Below are positions 55,905 through 64,000 of a DNA stretch of 64,000 bases, piece after piece. How positions within the stretch are numbered: position 1 is the stretch's first letter; every line of letters starts with the position of its first letter. Position numbers and translations under genes: made by a program. The notes under the pieces were generated by a model, which was not told the origin of the DNA, did not search any database, and was given only the letters and a program-made list of their open reading frames with translations. This DNA comes from Pacificimonas aurantium (lineage in GTDB: Bacteria; Pseudomonadota; Alphaproteobacteria; Sphingomonadales; Sphingomonadaceae): positions 1 to 64,000 of the forward strand of contig NZ_JAGSGB010000004.1 of assembly GCF_020092905.1 (NCBI RefSeq), read 5' to 3'.

Positions 55905-57415
55905 CGCCAAAGAAGATCCGCTGCGCCGTTTACACGCGCAAGTCGACCGAAGAAGGCCTCGAACAGGACTTCAACACGCTCGACGCACAGCGCTCGGCCT
56001 GCGAAGCCTACATAAAGAGCCAGGCCGGCGAGGGATGGACGCTTGTGCCGGAGCGCTTCGAAGATGGCGGCTTTTCGGGCGGAGACATGGACCGCCCTGC
56101 CCTTGGGGCACTACTCAAGGAAATCGACCGCGGACGGATCGACGTCGTGGTGGTTTACAAAGTCGACAGGCTGACGCGTTCGCTGACGGACTTCGCCAAG
56201 ATCGTCGATGTTCTCGACGGAGCGAACGCCTCGTTTGTGAGCGTGACGCAGGCGTTCAACACCACGACCAGCATGGGCCGCCTGACGCTGAACGTGCTGC
56301 TCTCTTTCGCTCAGTTCGAGCGCGAGGTGACCGGCGAGAGGATCCGGGACAAGATCGCTGCTTCGAAAGCAAGAGGCATGTGGATGGGTGGCAATCCTCC
56401 CCTCGGCTATGACGCCAACGAACGGCAACTGGTCGTGAACGACGGGGAAGCGGCGCAGGTGCGAGCGCTCTTCGACGCTTATCTACGGCTCGGCGGCGTA
56501 CCTTCGGTTGCCCGCTGGGCCGAAGCAGAGGGACTTAGATCCAAGCGGAGAGTATCAGCGAAGGGCGGGGTTCGCGGCGGCAAGGTCATGAAGCCCGGCC
56601 AGATCTATCACATCCTCGAAAACCGTATCTATGTCGGTGAGATCGAACACCGCAGCCAAATATACAAAGGCAATCATCGGGCAATCGTCAGCCGCCATAT
56701 CTTCGAGGATGTGCAGAAGCGCATCGAAGCCGCTCGCCAGGCGCCCCGCACCAAGCTGACACGCGCAGCGAAATGCCCGCTGGCCGGCAAAGTGTTCGAT
56801 GCTGCAGGAGCGGAAATGGCGGCGAGCTTCAGCTACGGACGAGGCCGCAAGATATACCGATACTATGTTTCCCGGTCGCAGCTGCCTTACGGTTTCACGA
56901 ACCAGGACGGACAGCAGCGCATCAGCGCGGAACGGCTTGAGCGCTCGATAGCAGCAGAAATTCGCAGAATCTGCGGAAAGGATGCAGGCTTCGAACAGGT
57001 CGTCCGCGTTGAGCTCACATCCTCGGAAATCCTCGTCGAACTGGAACGCGCAGATGGCAGTTCAGTCAAGTCACGAGTGGACCCGGGTCCGCTGCGCCGC
57101 GGCAGAACGATTGGCTGCGATCTCCCGGTGGACGACATTGAACGGAAGCAGGCCATGGCCGAACTCCTGACCACAGCCCACCGGCGCATGGAGACGATGG
57201 GGGCCTCGCCGCTGTCGTCGGACCTTCATGCGAACGCCATCGCACCTACCAATGAGTGGACGCGCAGCCGCATGGCGATACCGTTTCTCGCGCCGGACAT
57301 TCAGAAAGCGATTCTTCGTGGGGACGTCCCCGCCGCGCTATCGGTTTCCAGCTTGCTGGATCGTACGCTTCCCCTCGCTTGGGAAGATCAGCGGCAGCGG
57401 CTGGGTTTCGCATGA
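55901..57415 (+). CDS. Large serine recombinase
   Basis: The 504-residue protein has an N-terminal resolvase/invertase catalytic domain (CAVYTRKSTEEGLEQDFNTL with nucleophile Ser15, VYKVDRLTRSLTDF, SFAQFEREVTGERIRDKIA), the Recombinase domain (about 165-270; PPLGYDANERQLVVNDGEAA), and a C-terminal DNA-binding part. The Cys-rich zinc ribbon of many large serine recombinases is reduced to single cysteines and not convincing. It may have excised or integrated the local element. Related CCTGTTAT inverted repeats start about 40 bases after its stop and end some 320 bases before the tRNA-Cys gene. Confidence 0.93.
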   Translation: MTPKKIRCAVYTRKSTEEGLEQDFNTLDAQRSACEAYIKSQAGEGWTLVPERFEDGGFSGGDMDRPALGALLKEIDRGRIDVVVVYKVDRLTRSLTDFAKIVDVLDGANASFVSVTQAFNTTTSMGRLTLNVLLSFAQFEREVTGERIRDKIAASKARGMWMGGNPPLGYDANERQLVVNDGEAAQVRALFDAYLRLGGVPSVARWAEAEGLRSKRRVSAKGGVRGGKVMKPGQIYHILENRIYVGEIEHRSQIYKGNHRAIVSRHIFEDVQKRIEAARQAPRTKLTRAAKCPLAGKVFDAAGAEMAASFSYGRGRKIYRYYVSRSQLPYGFTNQDGQQRISAERLERSIAAEIRRICGKDAGFEQVVRVELTSSEILVELERADGSSVKSRVDPGPLRRGRTIGCDLPVDDIERKQAMAELLTTAHRRMETMGASPLSSDLHANAIAPTNEWTRSRMAIPFLAPDIQKAILRGDVPAALSVSSLLDRTLPLAWEDQRQRLGFA

Positions 57416-57857
57416 ACCACACGGCCGCGACGATGCACCGAGGATCGGTCTCGATTTCGCATAACAGGAACCCATTCTCCCTGATACGCCCGAAAAATCC
57501 CTGTTATGGACGTGTAAGTCCCCTGTTATCGCCGATAACAGGAAAGTGGGCTTCGGCCTCTACAATAAGTTGAAATCACGAAAATATTATCGGCCAAGCC
57601 TACCCCGGACCGACTTGATCTGCCTGATTTTCTTCCCCATTTCTAAAAAATTCCCTGTTCCTGCCAAAAGCGGGCCGCCGCACGCGAAACCGTCGCTGCA
57701 CTTTCGGCCCCAGAGACTATGGGGAAAATGGCCTAAAATCGGCCCTCTATTGAGGCCCATTGGCGCGGGATCAGTGACAGTTTGCGCGGCTCAACCCCGC
57801 GGAACCCCGCCCCCTTGGCGTATGATCCCAAGGCGGAGACTAGTTCCCAGAAAGGTG
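57416..57857. other. Repeat-bearing non-coding stretch between recombinase and tRNA-Cys
   Basis: No gene is supported. Four copies of the motif CCTGTTAT or its complement ATAACAGG lie between 57460 and 57542, two of them joined in a perfect palindrome, followed by a related ATTCCCTGTTCC at about 57649-57660. The layout fits a recombinase-binding or attachment region. Confidence 0.5.
57522..57542. repeat. Perfect inverted repeat, arms CCTGTTATCG / CGATAACAGG
   Basis: Ten-base arms are separated by one base, 107 bases after the recombinase stop. Half-sites of the same motif occur at about 57460-57468 and 57500-57507. Confidence 0.8.
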
Positions 57858-57931
57858 TGGAGGCCCGAGCCGGAATCGAACCGGCGTACAAGGATTTGCA
57901 GTCCTCTGCGTAACCACTCCGCCATCGGGCC
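57858..57931 (-). tRNA. tRNA-Cys (GCA)
   Basis: The 74-nt cloverleaf on the minus strand has acceptor arms GGCCCGA / TCGGGCC, discriminator T and an encoded CCA. The anticodon loop CTGCAAA gives anticodon GCA. The T-arm reads GCCGGTTCGATTCCGGC. The U73 discriminator and GCA anticodon are standard for cysteine tRNA. The gene lies beside an integrase remnant, consistent with use as an insertion target. Confidence 0.95.
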
Positions 57932-58008
57932 TCATGCGCGGTTTTGCGCGGGTTGCGCCCCCTACCCTTCTCTGAGTTCGCAGTCAAATCCTTCGCGGTT
58001 CGCACTGT

Positions 58009-58200
58009 TCACCTCTTGTTCTGGTTGGGAATGCGACTCATCGCGGCCTCGCTGCTGCGTCGCTGAGCCATGTATTTGAGCGCCATCTGATAGGCGCGGT
58101 GACCGAGGACGGACGTGCATTCGACGACCGTACAGCCGGCTGCCTCGAGCCGACCGGCAGCGGCATAACGAAGCCCGTGCATCGACCGGTCGGGCATGTC
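58009..58200 (-). pseudogene. C-terminal stump of a tyrosine recombinase (integrase)
   Basis: The last ~60 residues of a tyrosine integrase are visible: HGLRYAAAGRLEAAGC (H-x-x-R), SVLGHRAYQM (the LGHR motif) and ALKYMAQ with the nucleophile Tyr. The N-terminal arm-binding and core domains and the first catalytic Arg are absent. Upstream of HGLR the frame turns into unrelated sequence antisense to the 995-residue gene. The break lies near 58190-58205, 80 bases from tRNA-Cys, so an island once inserted there has been cut down. Confidence 0.75.
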
Positions 58201-61183
58201 CGGGATAGTCGTCGACACCGCCGCCGCCGCGCGCGAGTTGGTGGGCAAATCGAATTTGGTTTTTCTAGTTCGCGGCGAGGCGGCCCGCGCGCCGGGCCAA
58301 CTCGGGGACGCGGGCCCGACCCTCGTGCCGCTTGGGCGGCAACAGGCCGTCAAGAAGGGCACGCTACTCGAACGCCCGAGCAGCTTCGCCATGGCGAACG
58401 TGCTGACGAAGATGAATCAGCCCCGGGCCCGCGCCGAGGCGCTTGCAAGAGGCTGCGGTCGCAGCCTCACCGCGCTTGCCCGGCAAATACCCGGCGGCAC
58501 CTCCGAAGTGCCGGAATGGGTCGAGCATGCGCAACTGTTGCTTCCCGCTATCCTTGCCGGCGGCTGGGACAGCACCAACCCGCTCGACCAAGCGGCGGTG
58601 ACCGCGCTTGCCAGCACCAGTAGCTATACCGAGTATGAAAGCAAAATTCGTAGCTTCGTCGAGGGGGCTGACCCGGCGCTAGATCGCGAGGGCACAGTCT
58701 ACAAGGTCCGAGCGCCAATGGACGCGTTTGTCCATGCGGGCCGCCACATAGGTCGCGAACATCTTGCACTTCTCCGGCCCGTGCTCGAAAAGGTGTTCAG
58801 CGCTCTTGATCCCGACCCCGACGAATTTTTCCGCTTCGGCGCGGAGCGGGCGCCGCAATACAGCGACTGGCTGCGCGATGGACTTGCCAACACGCTGCTC
58901 CTGATCGCGATTTGGCAGGACACCGCGCGGCTCGACCTGACTGCTGGCGAGGGGCAGGCGTTCGCCGACAAAATCATTGGCGAGCTTCCGGGTTTGAAAA
59001 CCAATGCACGGCTCCTCACTAGTCTCAAGAACGAACTGCCAATGCTGGCGGAGGCAGCTCCAGATGTTTTTCTCTCGACCCTCGAGCAGATGCTCGAGGG
59101 CGAGGGAGCAGCGATCCGTCCGATCTTCGATGAAAAGGAGGGTCCGGCCTTTCCGACCTCGGGCCATACCGGCGTGCTATGGGCGTTGGAGACGCTTGCT
59201 TGGGATCCGCGCCGACTGCGGCGCGTCGCAATGATCCTGACGCGCCTTGCCGAGATCGACCGCGGTGGCAGGCTGGCCAACCGACCCGATGCGAGCCTAG
59301 CCGAAATCTTCCTGCCCTGGCATCCAGGGACCCACGCACCGGCAGATTTCCGACTCGCAGTCATCGACGACATAGTAGCGGCGCATCCGAAAGTCGGATG
59401 GACACTACTGCGCCGGCTACTGCCCGACGAGATACAAACCGCCAGTGGCACGGCGCGCCCGCGCTTGCGCGAGGCCGACGGCCCAGCACCGCAGCTCACC
59501 CATCGTGATCTCGCCGTTACCTATGACGCGCTGATCTCCCGGGCGATAGCGGCGGCAACGGGGAATCCGGCGCGGATGCAGGAATTGCTCCGCCCGATGA
59601 TGCGCTTCGCGCCGCAACAGCGGGCGGCCGCGCTTGTGACGCTGGATGAGACGCTAAAGAGCGCAGCGGCTGAGCCCCGAGAGCAACTCTGGACCGAACT
59701 GCGCAGCACTTTGCGGCATCACGAGCGCTTTCCCGATACCGAATGGTCGCTTCCATCCGAGGAGCTTGCAAAGGTCCGGCGGCTTGTCGATAGCTATGCG
59801 CCCGCCGATCCGGTGGTGTCGATCGCGGAGCTGTTCGACTTCACTGCGCTAGAGCGCGACGATCCTGCCGCAGCCGCCGAGCGCGCGCGCGTCGTCGAGA
59901 AATTGTATCTTGAACAAGGTGCCGAAGCAGTGCTCGCGCTCGAACGTTCTGCGCGGATCTCGCATCTCGTGATGCGTGCCATCGAGGATAGCGCACTCGA
60001 TACCGCACAGGTAGAGACTCTGCTTAGGACGAGCTTCGCCGCAGAGCCGGGCGGCTCGCTGACAACCGCTCTCGCTTCGATACACCGCCGCAGCGCGGGC
60101 GAGGCCGCAGCGCTGGTGCTGATCCAAGAGCTTCATAGCACGTCCGGGGATGACGACGCCACTGCAGCGTTGCTCTTTGGTTGGCCCTACGAGAAAGCGA
60201 CCTGCCAGGCACTGCGCGCCCTCGGGAAAGGCGTGGAGAACAGCTATTGGCTCCATGTGAAGCCCTTTCGGATCGAAGGAACGCCGGATCTGCTGGTCGA
60301 CCGCGTGACGCAACTGCTCAAATACGGACGGGCGGTCGCCGGCCTCGAATCCGCCCTCAACCGGTTAAGCGACGTTCCGACCGATCTTCTGTTCCGTCTG
60401 CTTGACGCGATCGTCGCTGAAATCAACAGCGGAAGCCCTCAAAGCATGGCCGCAGGTATGCTCGACTATGATCTCGAACAAGCTTTCAAGGAGCTAGACA
60501 CCCGCGATGCCGACGCTCTTGAAATCGGCAAGCGGGAATATGCGCTGCTGCCGCTGCTCGAACGTCAGGAACGACCGCTTCGCTTGCACAACCTGATGCT
60601 AACCGATCCAGATATGTTCCACAGCATCGTCCGCGATGTCTATCGCGGGGACAATGATCCGCCGCCCGAAGAAGTCCCACCCGAGCCGGCCACACGGGGG
60701 CGCTGGCGCCAGGGATATCAGTTGCTCTCAAGTCTTAATCAGGCCCCCGGTTTCCTGTCGGATACTCCCGATCAACTCGCGCTGACGGCGTGGATCGACG
60801 GGGTCCGGGCGCTTGGGCGCGAACATGATCGCTCCCAAGTCACCGATGTGGTGATCGGCCAGGTTCTAGCGCATGCTCCTCCGGACGACGTTGACGCAGC
60901 ATGGCCGCACCGTTTCGTGCGCGACGAGATCGAACGTGCAGGGAGCGATGAACTCGAACGCGGCATCCAAACGGAACGCTTCAATATGCGCGGCGTCACA
61001 GTGCGCGGCATGTATGACGGCGGCGATCAGGAGCGCGTGCTGGTCGAAGAGTATCGGAGGTATGCTTCCGCGGCTGATCGCTATCCACGGACCACAAGTA
61101 TGCTAAATCGTATAGCGGACGATTGGAAAGAACAGGCCGAACGGGAGGACTTGAGCGCGCGGCAACGCCGTCTGCGAGACTAG
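58196..61183 (+). CDS. 995-residue helical protein, probable 5'-truncated large NTPase
   Basis: The long frame encodes an almost wholly helical, charged, soluble protein. The first ~100 residues (SNLVFLVRGEAARAPGQLGD, then PRARAEALARGCGRSLTALA) look like the last strand and helical lid of an AAA/STAND-type NTPase, but no Walker A or B motif precedes them because the frame starts only 25 residues earlier. The rest resembles HEAT/TPR-like superhelix (HTGVLWALETLAWDPRRLRR, PRTTSMLNRIADDWKEQAER). Such tails are found in large multidomain proteins of bacterial defence islands. The start abuts the integrase stump, with no ribosome-binding site. I read it as a gene that lost its 5' part by recombination. 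The family is not named with certainty. Confidence 0.6.
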   Translation: MSGIVVDTAAAARELVGKSNLVFLVRGEAARAPGQLGDAGPTLVPLGRQQAVKKGTLLERPSSFAMANVLTKMNQPRARAEALARGCGRSLTALARQIPGGTSEVPEWVEHAQLLLPAILAGGWDSTNPLDQAAVTALASTSSYTEYESKIRSFVEGADPALDREGTVYKVRAPMDAFVHAGRHIGREHLALLRPVLEKVFSALDPDPDEFFRFGAERAPQYSDWLRDGLANTLLLIAIWQDTARLDLTAGEGQAFADKIIGELPGLKTNARLLTSLKNELPMLAEAAPDVFLSTLEQMLEGEGAAIRPIFDEKEGPAFPTSGHTGVLWALETLAWDPRRLRRVAMILTRLAEIDRGGRLANRPDASLAEIFLPWHPGTHAPADFRLAVIDDIVAAHPKVGWTLLRRLLPDEIQTASGTARPRLREADGPAPQLTHRDLAVTYDALISRAIAAATGNPARMQELLRPMMRFAPQQRAAALVTLDETLKSAAAEPREQLWTELRSTLRHHERFPDTEWSLPSEELAKVRRLVDSYAPADPVVSIAELFDFTALERDDPAAAAERARVVEKLYLEQGAEAVLALERSARISHLVMRAIEDSALDTAQVETLLRTSFAAEPGGSLTTALASIHRRSAGEAAALVLIQELHSTSGDDDATAALLFGWPYEKATCQALRALGKGVENSYWLHVKPFRIEGTPDLLVDRVTQLLKYGRAVAGLESALNRLSDVPTDLLFRLLDAIVAEINSGSPQSMAAGMLDYDLEQAFKELDTRDADALEIGKREYALLPLLERQERPLRLHNLMLTDPDMFHSIVRDVYRGDNDPPPEEVPPEPATRGRWRQGYQLLSSLNQAPGFLSDTPDQLALTAWIDGVRALGREHDRSQVTDVVIGQVLAHAPPDDVDAAWPHRFVRDEIERAGSDELERGIQTERFNMRGVTVRGMYDGGDQERVLVEEYRRYASAADRYPRTTSMLNRIADDWKEQAEREDLSARQRRLRD

Positions 61184-61284
61184 TGGCTATTACGCTCGTT
61201 GAGCAGACACATCATTTGAGCTTGTCCAATCCCCGAGTTCCCGGCACACGAGCAGCAACTCGCGCACTATGCGAGTGGCGCGCC

Positions 61285-61824
61285 TCAAGCACCAGGTGGG
61301 TCGATTAGCCGACCGGGTCTATGAGAGGCTGGCAAAGTGTCCGCAATGGCGCGGATAGCCTCTGCTCGAAGGTGATATAGCTCGGTCAAGCTCGCTTCTA
61401 TGTTTTCAGCTATCTGCGCGGTCTCCTCCCAAACGAAGCCCGCCTCGATTAGGTCAGCGAGTACCTCCCCAGCTCGTTGCGTGCCAGCCAGGCGCACATA
61501 ATACTCTGTCAGTTTCTGAGAAGCCGCTGCATCGAGCAGATGTAGGCGATCCGCGGTGGCGTGGAATATCGGGTTGAGGATGCCGGCCGTATTGGAACTC
61601 ACCTTTCGAATGATCGCGGGGTTCACATGCTGGCCGGCTTTCAGCCTGCGAAGAAGTTCAAATACTTCTGAACCTGGCCCGCTCGCGCGTTCGCCCACAC
61701 GAAGCTCAACGAGCAGCCCCCGAGCCAGATCGTGCCTTTCCTGTCTTCGGTTCCACCATTGGAAAAAGAATGTGGACGCGATCGTGATCGCAGAACCGAG
61801 GATTACGAACAGTGCTTCAGTCAT
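61285..61824 (-). CDS. Membrane-anchored hypothetical protein
   Basis: The 179-residue protein has one N-terminal transmembrane helix (ALFVILGSAITIASTFFFQW) followed directly by WNRRQERHDLARGLLVEL and a helical cytoplasmic domain. Single-helix anchors followed by such a charged helical region are common in uncharacterised bacterial proteins of mobile regions. No catalytic motif is seen. It converges on the 995-residue gene. Its role is unknown. Confidence 0.65.
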   Translation of the reverse strand: MTEALFVILGSAITIASTFFFQWWNRRQERHDLARGLLVELRVGERASGPGSEVFELLRRLKAGQHVNPAIIRKVSSNTAGILNPIFHATADRLHLLDAAASQKLTEYYVRLAGTQRAGEVLADLIEAGFVWEETAQIAENIEASLTELYHLRAEAIRAIADTLPASHRPGRLIDPPGA

Positions 61825-61924
61825 AGGTGATCATCCCCCCCGGTTCAGTGCAACTTGTCCATGCCCGCGAGCGCCGCTTGCCACGCCGGCAAGAACTCCT
61901 GAACCAGGTCGGACGGACGCGCCA

Positions 61925-62041
61925 CCACGCAACACCCTCTACGACCGCTTCGTCCGCGGGGCCGAGAAGGGCTACTGGCTCCGCATCTTCGATGCGCTGG
62001 CCGATGCCTTTTGCGCTAGCCGGTCACATCCAATCTGCTAG
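61925..62041 (+). mobile_element. IS5-type transposase remnant
   Basis: A plus-strand fragment of about 38 codons reads PPRNTLYDRFVRGAEKGYWL then RIFDALADAF, matching the conserved N-terminal part of IS5-family transposases (the T-x-Y-x-R-F-x-R-W...IF pattern). The catalytic DDE core and both terminal repeats are not found, so the element is dead. The 411-base space 61825-62235 holds nothing else that I can support besides the ribosome-binding site of the EAL gene. Confidence 0.65.
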
Positions 62042-62235
62042 GCTGGCTCGTAGCCGGCCTACGTCTTCTCCGACACTTTGTCGCCGGCTAGGCCGGGAGG
62101 GGGGACCATCCTACCCCTCCCGGTCGTTCCACCCAGATCTGTAATCCCAGTGAGGCGCGGCGCGTAGCCGCGCTTGCGGACCCGAGATTGATCGGCAAAC
62201 GTATCGCCTCAGGGGTCAGTTTCTGGGAGAGGTCA

Positions 62236-63462
62236 ATGGTCGAAAGGGCAAAAGTCCTCGGCGAATTGTTTGACGGACTAGGTGATCAGCAACAACGGCC
62301 AGTTGCACCGGTCGACCGGCTATTGAGAGTTATTCGAGAGCATCTCGATATGGACGTCGCATACGTGTCCGAGTTTCAAGGGGACGAGGGCATTTTTCGG
62401 CACGTGGATGCGCCCGGGTTTGAGGATGTGATCAAGGTCGGCGACAGGCGTTCGCTGGATGAAGTCTATTGCCGCAAAATCATTGACGGGCGGCTCCCGC
62501 AGCTAATCCCGGACACATCTCGCGAGAACGAGGCTTCGAGCATGCCTATAACTGGCCTCGTGCCAATCGGAGCCCATATCAGTGTGCCCCTCCGCATGTC
62601 CGACGGACATATCTACGGTATGTTCTGCTGCCTGAACACAAAAGCCGATCCGTCATTGAACGAACGTGATTTGTCTCTTTTCAGATCTTTTGCAGAGTTG
62701 ACCGCACAGGATCTCAGCGCGGAGCGCGAGCAGCAGCAAGAAAGAGAGCAACGCAAAGCCAAGATCGGGAATATCGTCGACGCGCAGTCCTTTGACCTTG
62801 TCTTCCAGCCGATCTTCCATCTGCCCGAGAACCGCATCGTCGGGTATGAGGCGCTCTCTAGATTTCGGGATCCTAGTTTTTCCGGTCCTCTCGCAGCATT
62901 CAAAGAAGCTGCGGTAGTGGGATTGTCTGAAGAACTGGAGCTCGCGGCGATCGAGAAAGCGCTTCGCAGTTTAGAGGAGATGCCTAGCGACAGCTATCTT
63001 GCTGTGAACGCGTCTGAGCGGACGATGCGAAACCCCAGTTTTGCCGCTCTGTTCCAGGGAAGGGCATGCGATCGTGTCGTCGTGGAGGTTACCGAACACC
63101 GCAGAGTGCAAGACTATAACGACCTTCTGCAGGCGATTGAGCCTCTCCGACGGCAGGGCATGCGCATAGCGGCAGATGATGCAGGAACCGGTTACTCCGG
63201 CCTGTATCATATTCTCAGCCTTGGGGCGGACATCATCAAGCTAGACATGGAATTGGTCCACGGAATCGACAGGGATCCGGCGCGGCGCGCTCTATCGTCG
63301 GCTCTGGTAACTTTTGCCAACCAAATTGGGGCAGGCCTGATCGCGGAAGGAATCGAGACGGAGGCTGAACTGTCGACTGTCCGTGATTTGGGTATCCAGG
63401 ATGTACAAGGCTACCTGTTCGGGAAACCCGCCCAGGCGACTGAGCTGCTCGCGCGCACATAG
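62236..63462 (+). CDS. GAF-EAL cyclic-di-GMP phosphodiesterase
   Basis: The protein has about 408 residues. A GAF sensor (about 15-165; VDRLLRVIREHLDMDVAYVS, HISVPLRMSDGHIYGMFCCL) is followed by an EAL domain (about 175-405). Catalytic signatures are intact: EALSRF near 205, VNASERTMR, VEVTEH, DDAGTGYSGL near 314, KLDMELV, AEGIETEAEL. It should hydrolyse c-di-GMP to pGpG under GAF control. ATG 62236 has GGGAGAGG just upstream and is preferred over 62188. It is convergent with the GGDEF gene, a pair acting on the same messenger. Confidence 0.9.
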   Translation: MVERAKVLGELFDGLGDQQQRPVAPVDRLLRVIREHLDMDVAYVSEFQGDEGIFRHVDAPGFEDVIKVGDRRSLDEVYCRKIIDGRLPQLIPDTSRENEASSMPITGLVPIGAHISVPLRMSDGHIYGMFCCLNTKADPSLNERDLSLFRSFAELTAQDLSAEREQQQEREQRKAKIGNIVDAQSFDLVFQPIFHLPENRIVGYEALSRFRDPSFSGPLAAFKEAAVVGLSEELELAAIEKALRSLEEMPSDSYLAVNASERTMRNPSFAALFQGRACDRVVVEVTEHRRVQDYNDLLQAIEPLRRQGMRIAADDAGTGYSGLYHILSLGADIIKLDMELVHGIDRDPARRALSSALVTFANQIGAGLIAEGIETEAELSTVRDLGIQDVQGYLFGKPAQATELLART

Positions 63463-63473
63463 CCGGGAGGCCG

Positions 63474-64000
63474 CTAGCCTTTGTTGACTTCCGGATCTTC
63501 GATGGGCTCGCCAACTTCGCTCTGAAGTTCAATCCTCCCAATGCTCACGGTGTCTCGACCGGCTTGCTTCGCCTCGTAAAGTCCGCGGTCTGCGCGCTCG
63601 AAAAGTTCCTTCCGCATTTGCGGCTCGCTCACAATCTCCGCTGCGACTCCGATACTGACGGTTATCGTCGCGCCTCCTGGCCCGAGCCTCGCTTTGCTTA
63701 TGGCACTGCGCGTTTGGCTAGCGCGACGCTCGATTTCTTCTTCGCTCCGATCTGTAAAAAAAGCAGCTAGCTCATCCCCCCCGATGCGCGCCACAAGACC
63801 AGCACTTTCAAGTAGGTAGTCCTCGAGAATCCTTCCTACACGAGCGAGACATGCGTCTCCGGCAGCGTGGCCGAAGTGATCATTAATGCTCTTGAACCTG
63901 TCAATGTCGACAATGAGTACCCCGAGCACGCTCCCTTTCGTCGCAGCTTCACGTGCAGCGATCTCGAACTCTTTGTCCCATAGCCGCCGGTTCGCCAATC
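63474..64000 (-). CDS. GGDEF-domain diguanylate cyclase, 5'-partial
   Basis: About 175 residues are visible and the frame runs off the window edge, so N-terminal sensor parts may lie outside. The domain begins with the end of the family's (D)xLTGLxNRR motif (ANRRLWD), then VLIVDIDRFKSINDHFGHAA for metal binding and the active site RIGGDELAAFF. GGDEL is a functional variant of GGDEF. The inhibitory RxxD site is not evident. It makes c-di-GMP from GTP, opposing the neighbouring EAL protein. Confidence 0.9.
   Translation of the reverse strand, partial: LANRRLWDKEFEIAAREAATKGSVLGVLIVDIDRFKSINDHFGHAAGDACLARVGRILEDYLLESAGLVARIGGDELAAFFTDRSEEEIERRASQTRSAISKARLGPGGATITVSIGVAAEIVSEPQMRKELFERADRGLYEAKQAGRDTVSIGRIELQSEVGEPIEDPEVNKG

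Noticed and set aside
55901-57415. Complete functional prophage
   Set aside because: Apart from the recombinase module there are no capsid, terminase, tail or lysis genes in the window.
1-64000. CRISPR array
   Set aside because: No regularly spaced short repeats were seen; the only strong periodicity is the coding 276-bp repeat of the adhesin.

Overview
The window looks like a chromosome segment of an alphaproteobacterium of the order Sphingomonadales. The evidence is high G+C content, four TonB-dependent receptors each tied to a transporter or catabolic cluster, GPH-type MFS carriers, and the DUF3489 / DUF2924 / serine-recombinase module common in sphingomonads. This placement rests on gene content only; no rRNA or other strong taxonomic marker is present.

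Layout. 1-2894 (minus): a giant secreted RTX/cadherin-like adhesin whose C-terminus lies outside the window. 3272-7973 (minus): a TPR-sulfotransferase and a TonB receptor gene interrupted by one in-frame amber codon. 8340-11520: a BCCT osmolyte transporter facing a fusion of a SARP-like DNA-binding region with an alpha/beta hydrolase. 11587-14460 (minus): glutaminase with ankyrin repeats, a small membrane protein, and a type II glutamine-synthetase homologue that has lost most catalytic residues. 14654-15629: two small ORFs and the remnant of a protein-isoaspartate methyltransferase gene. 15730-19515: a Crp-family regulator facing a TIR-TM-TPR protein, an Asp-rich mini-ORF and a TPR / Rossmann / cyclase-like protein. 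The last of these has no ordinary start codon where its coding region begins.

19672-46444 and on to 54651 is a catabolic landscape. A tightly coupled minus-strand operon (amidohydrolase, epoxide hydrolase, FAD oxidoreductase, TetR; three 4-bp overlaps) follows a GPH transporter, a DUF7064-like protein and a TonB receptor. Next come a GAF-LytTR regulator with a second receptor, a double-HTH/TetR protein, and an amidohydrolase-VOC-flavin reductase group with its own GPH transporter. Then come a TonB receptor, acyl-CoA ligase, MFS carrier and tannase-family esterase cluster with an AraC regulator. Last is an enoyl-CoA hydratase divergent from a TetR / CoA-ligase pair. Together they suggest outer-membrane uptake, inner-membrane transport, hydrolysis or oxygenation, CoA activation and beta-oxidation of bulky hydrophobic or aromatic compounds. 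The actual substrates cannot be read from the sequence.

55255-62041 is a mobile-element scar around a tRNA-Cys gene: DUF3489, DUF2924, a large serine recombinase, a cluster of CCTGTTAT-type inverted repeats, the C-terminal stump of a tyrosine integrase, a 995-residue helical protein that looks like a large NTPase without its N-terminus, a membrane-anchored hypothetical protein and an IS5-type transposase scrap. The window closes with convergent GAF-EAL and GGDEF cyclic-di-GMP genes. The two loci most worth following for new biology are the TIR / TPR / cyclase-like operon (16392-19515) and the truncated NTPase-like gene (58196-61183).
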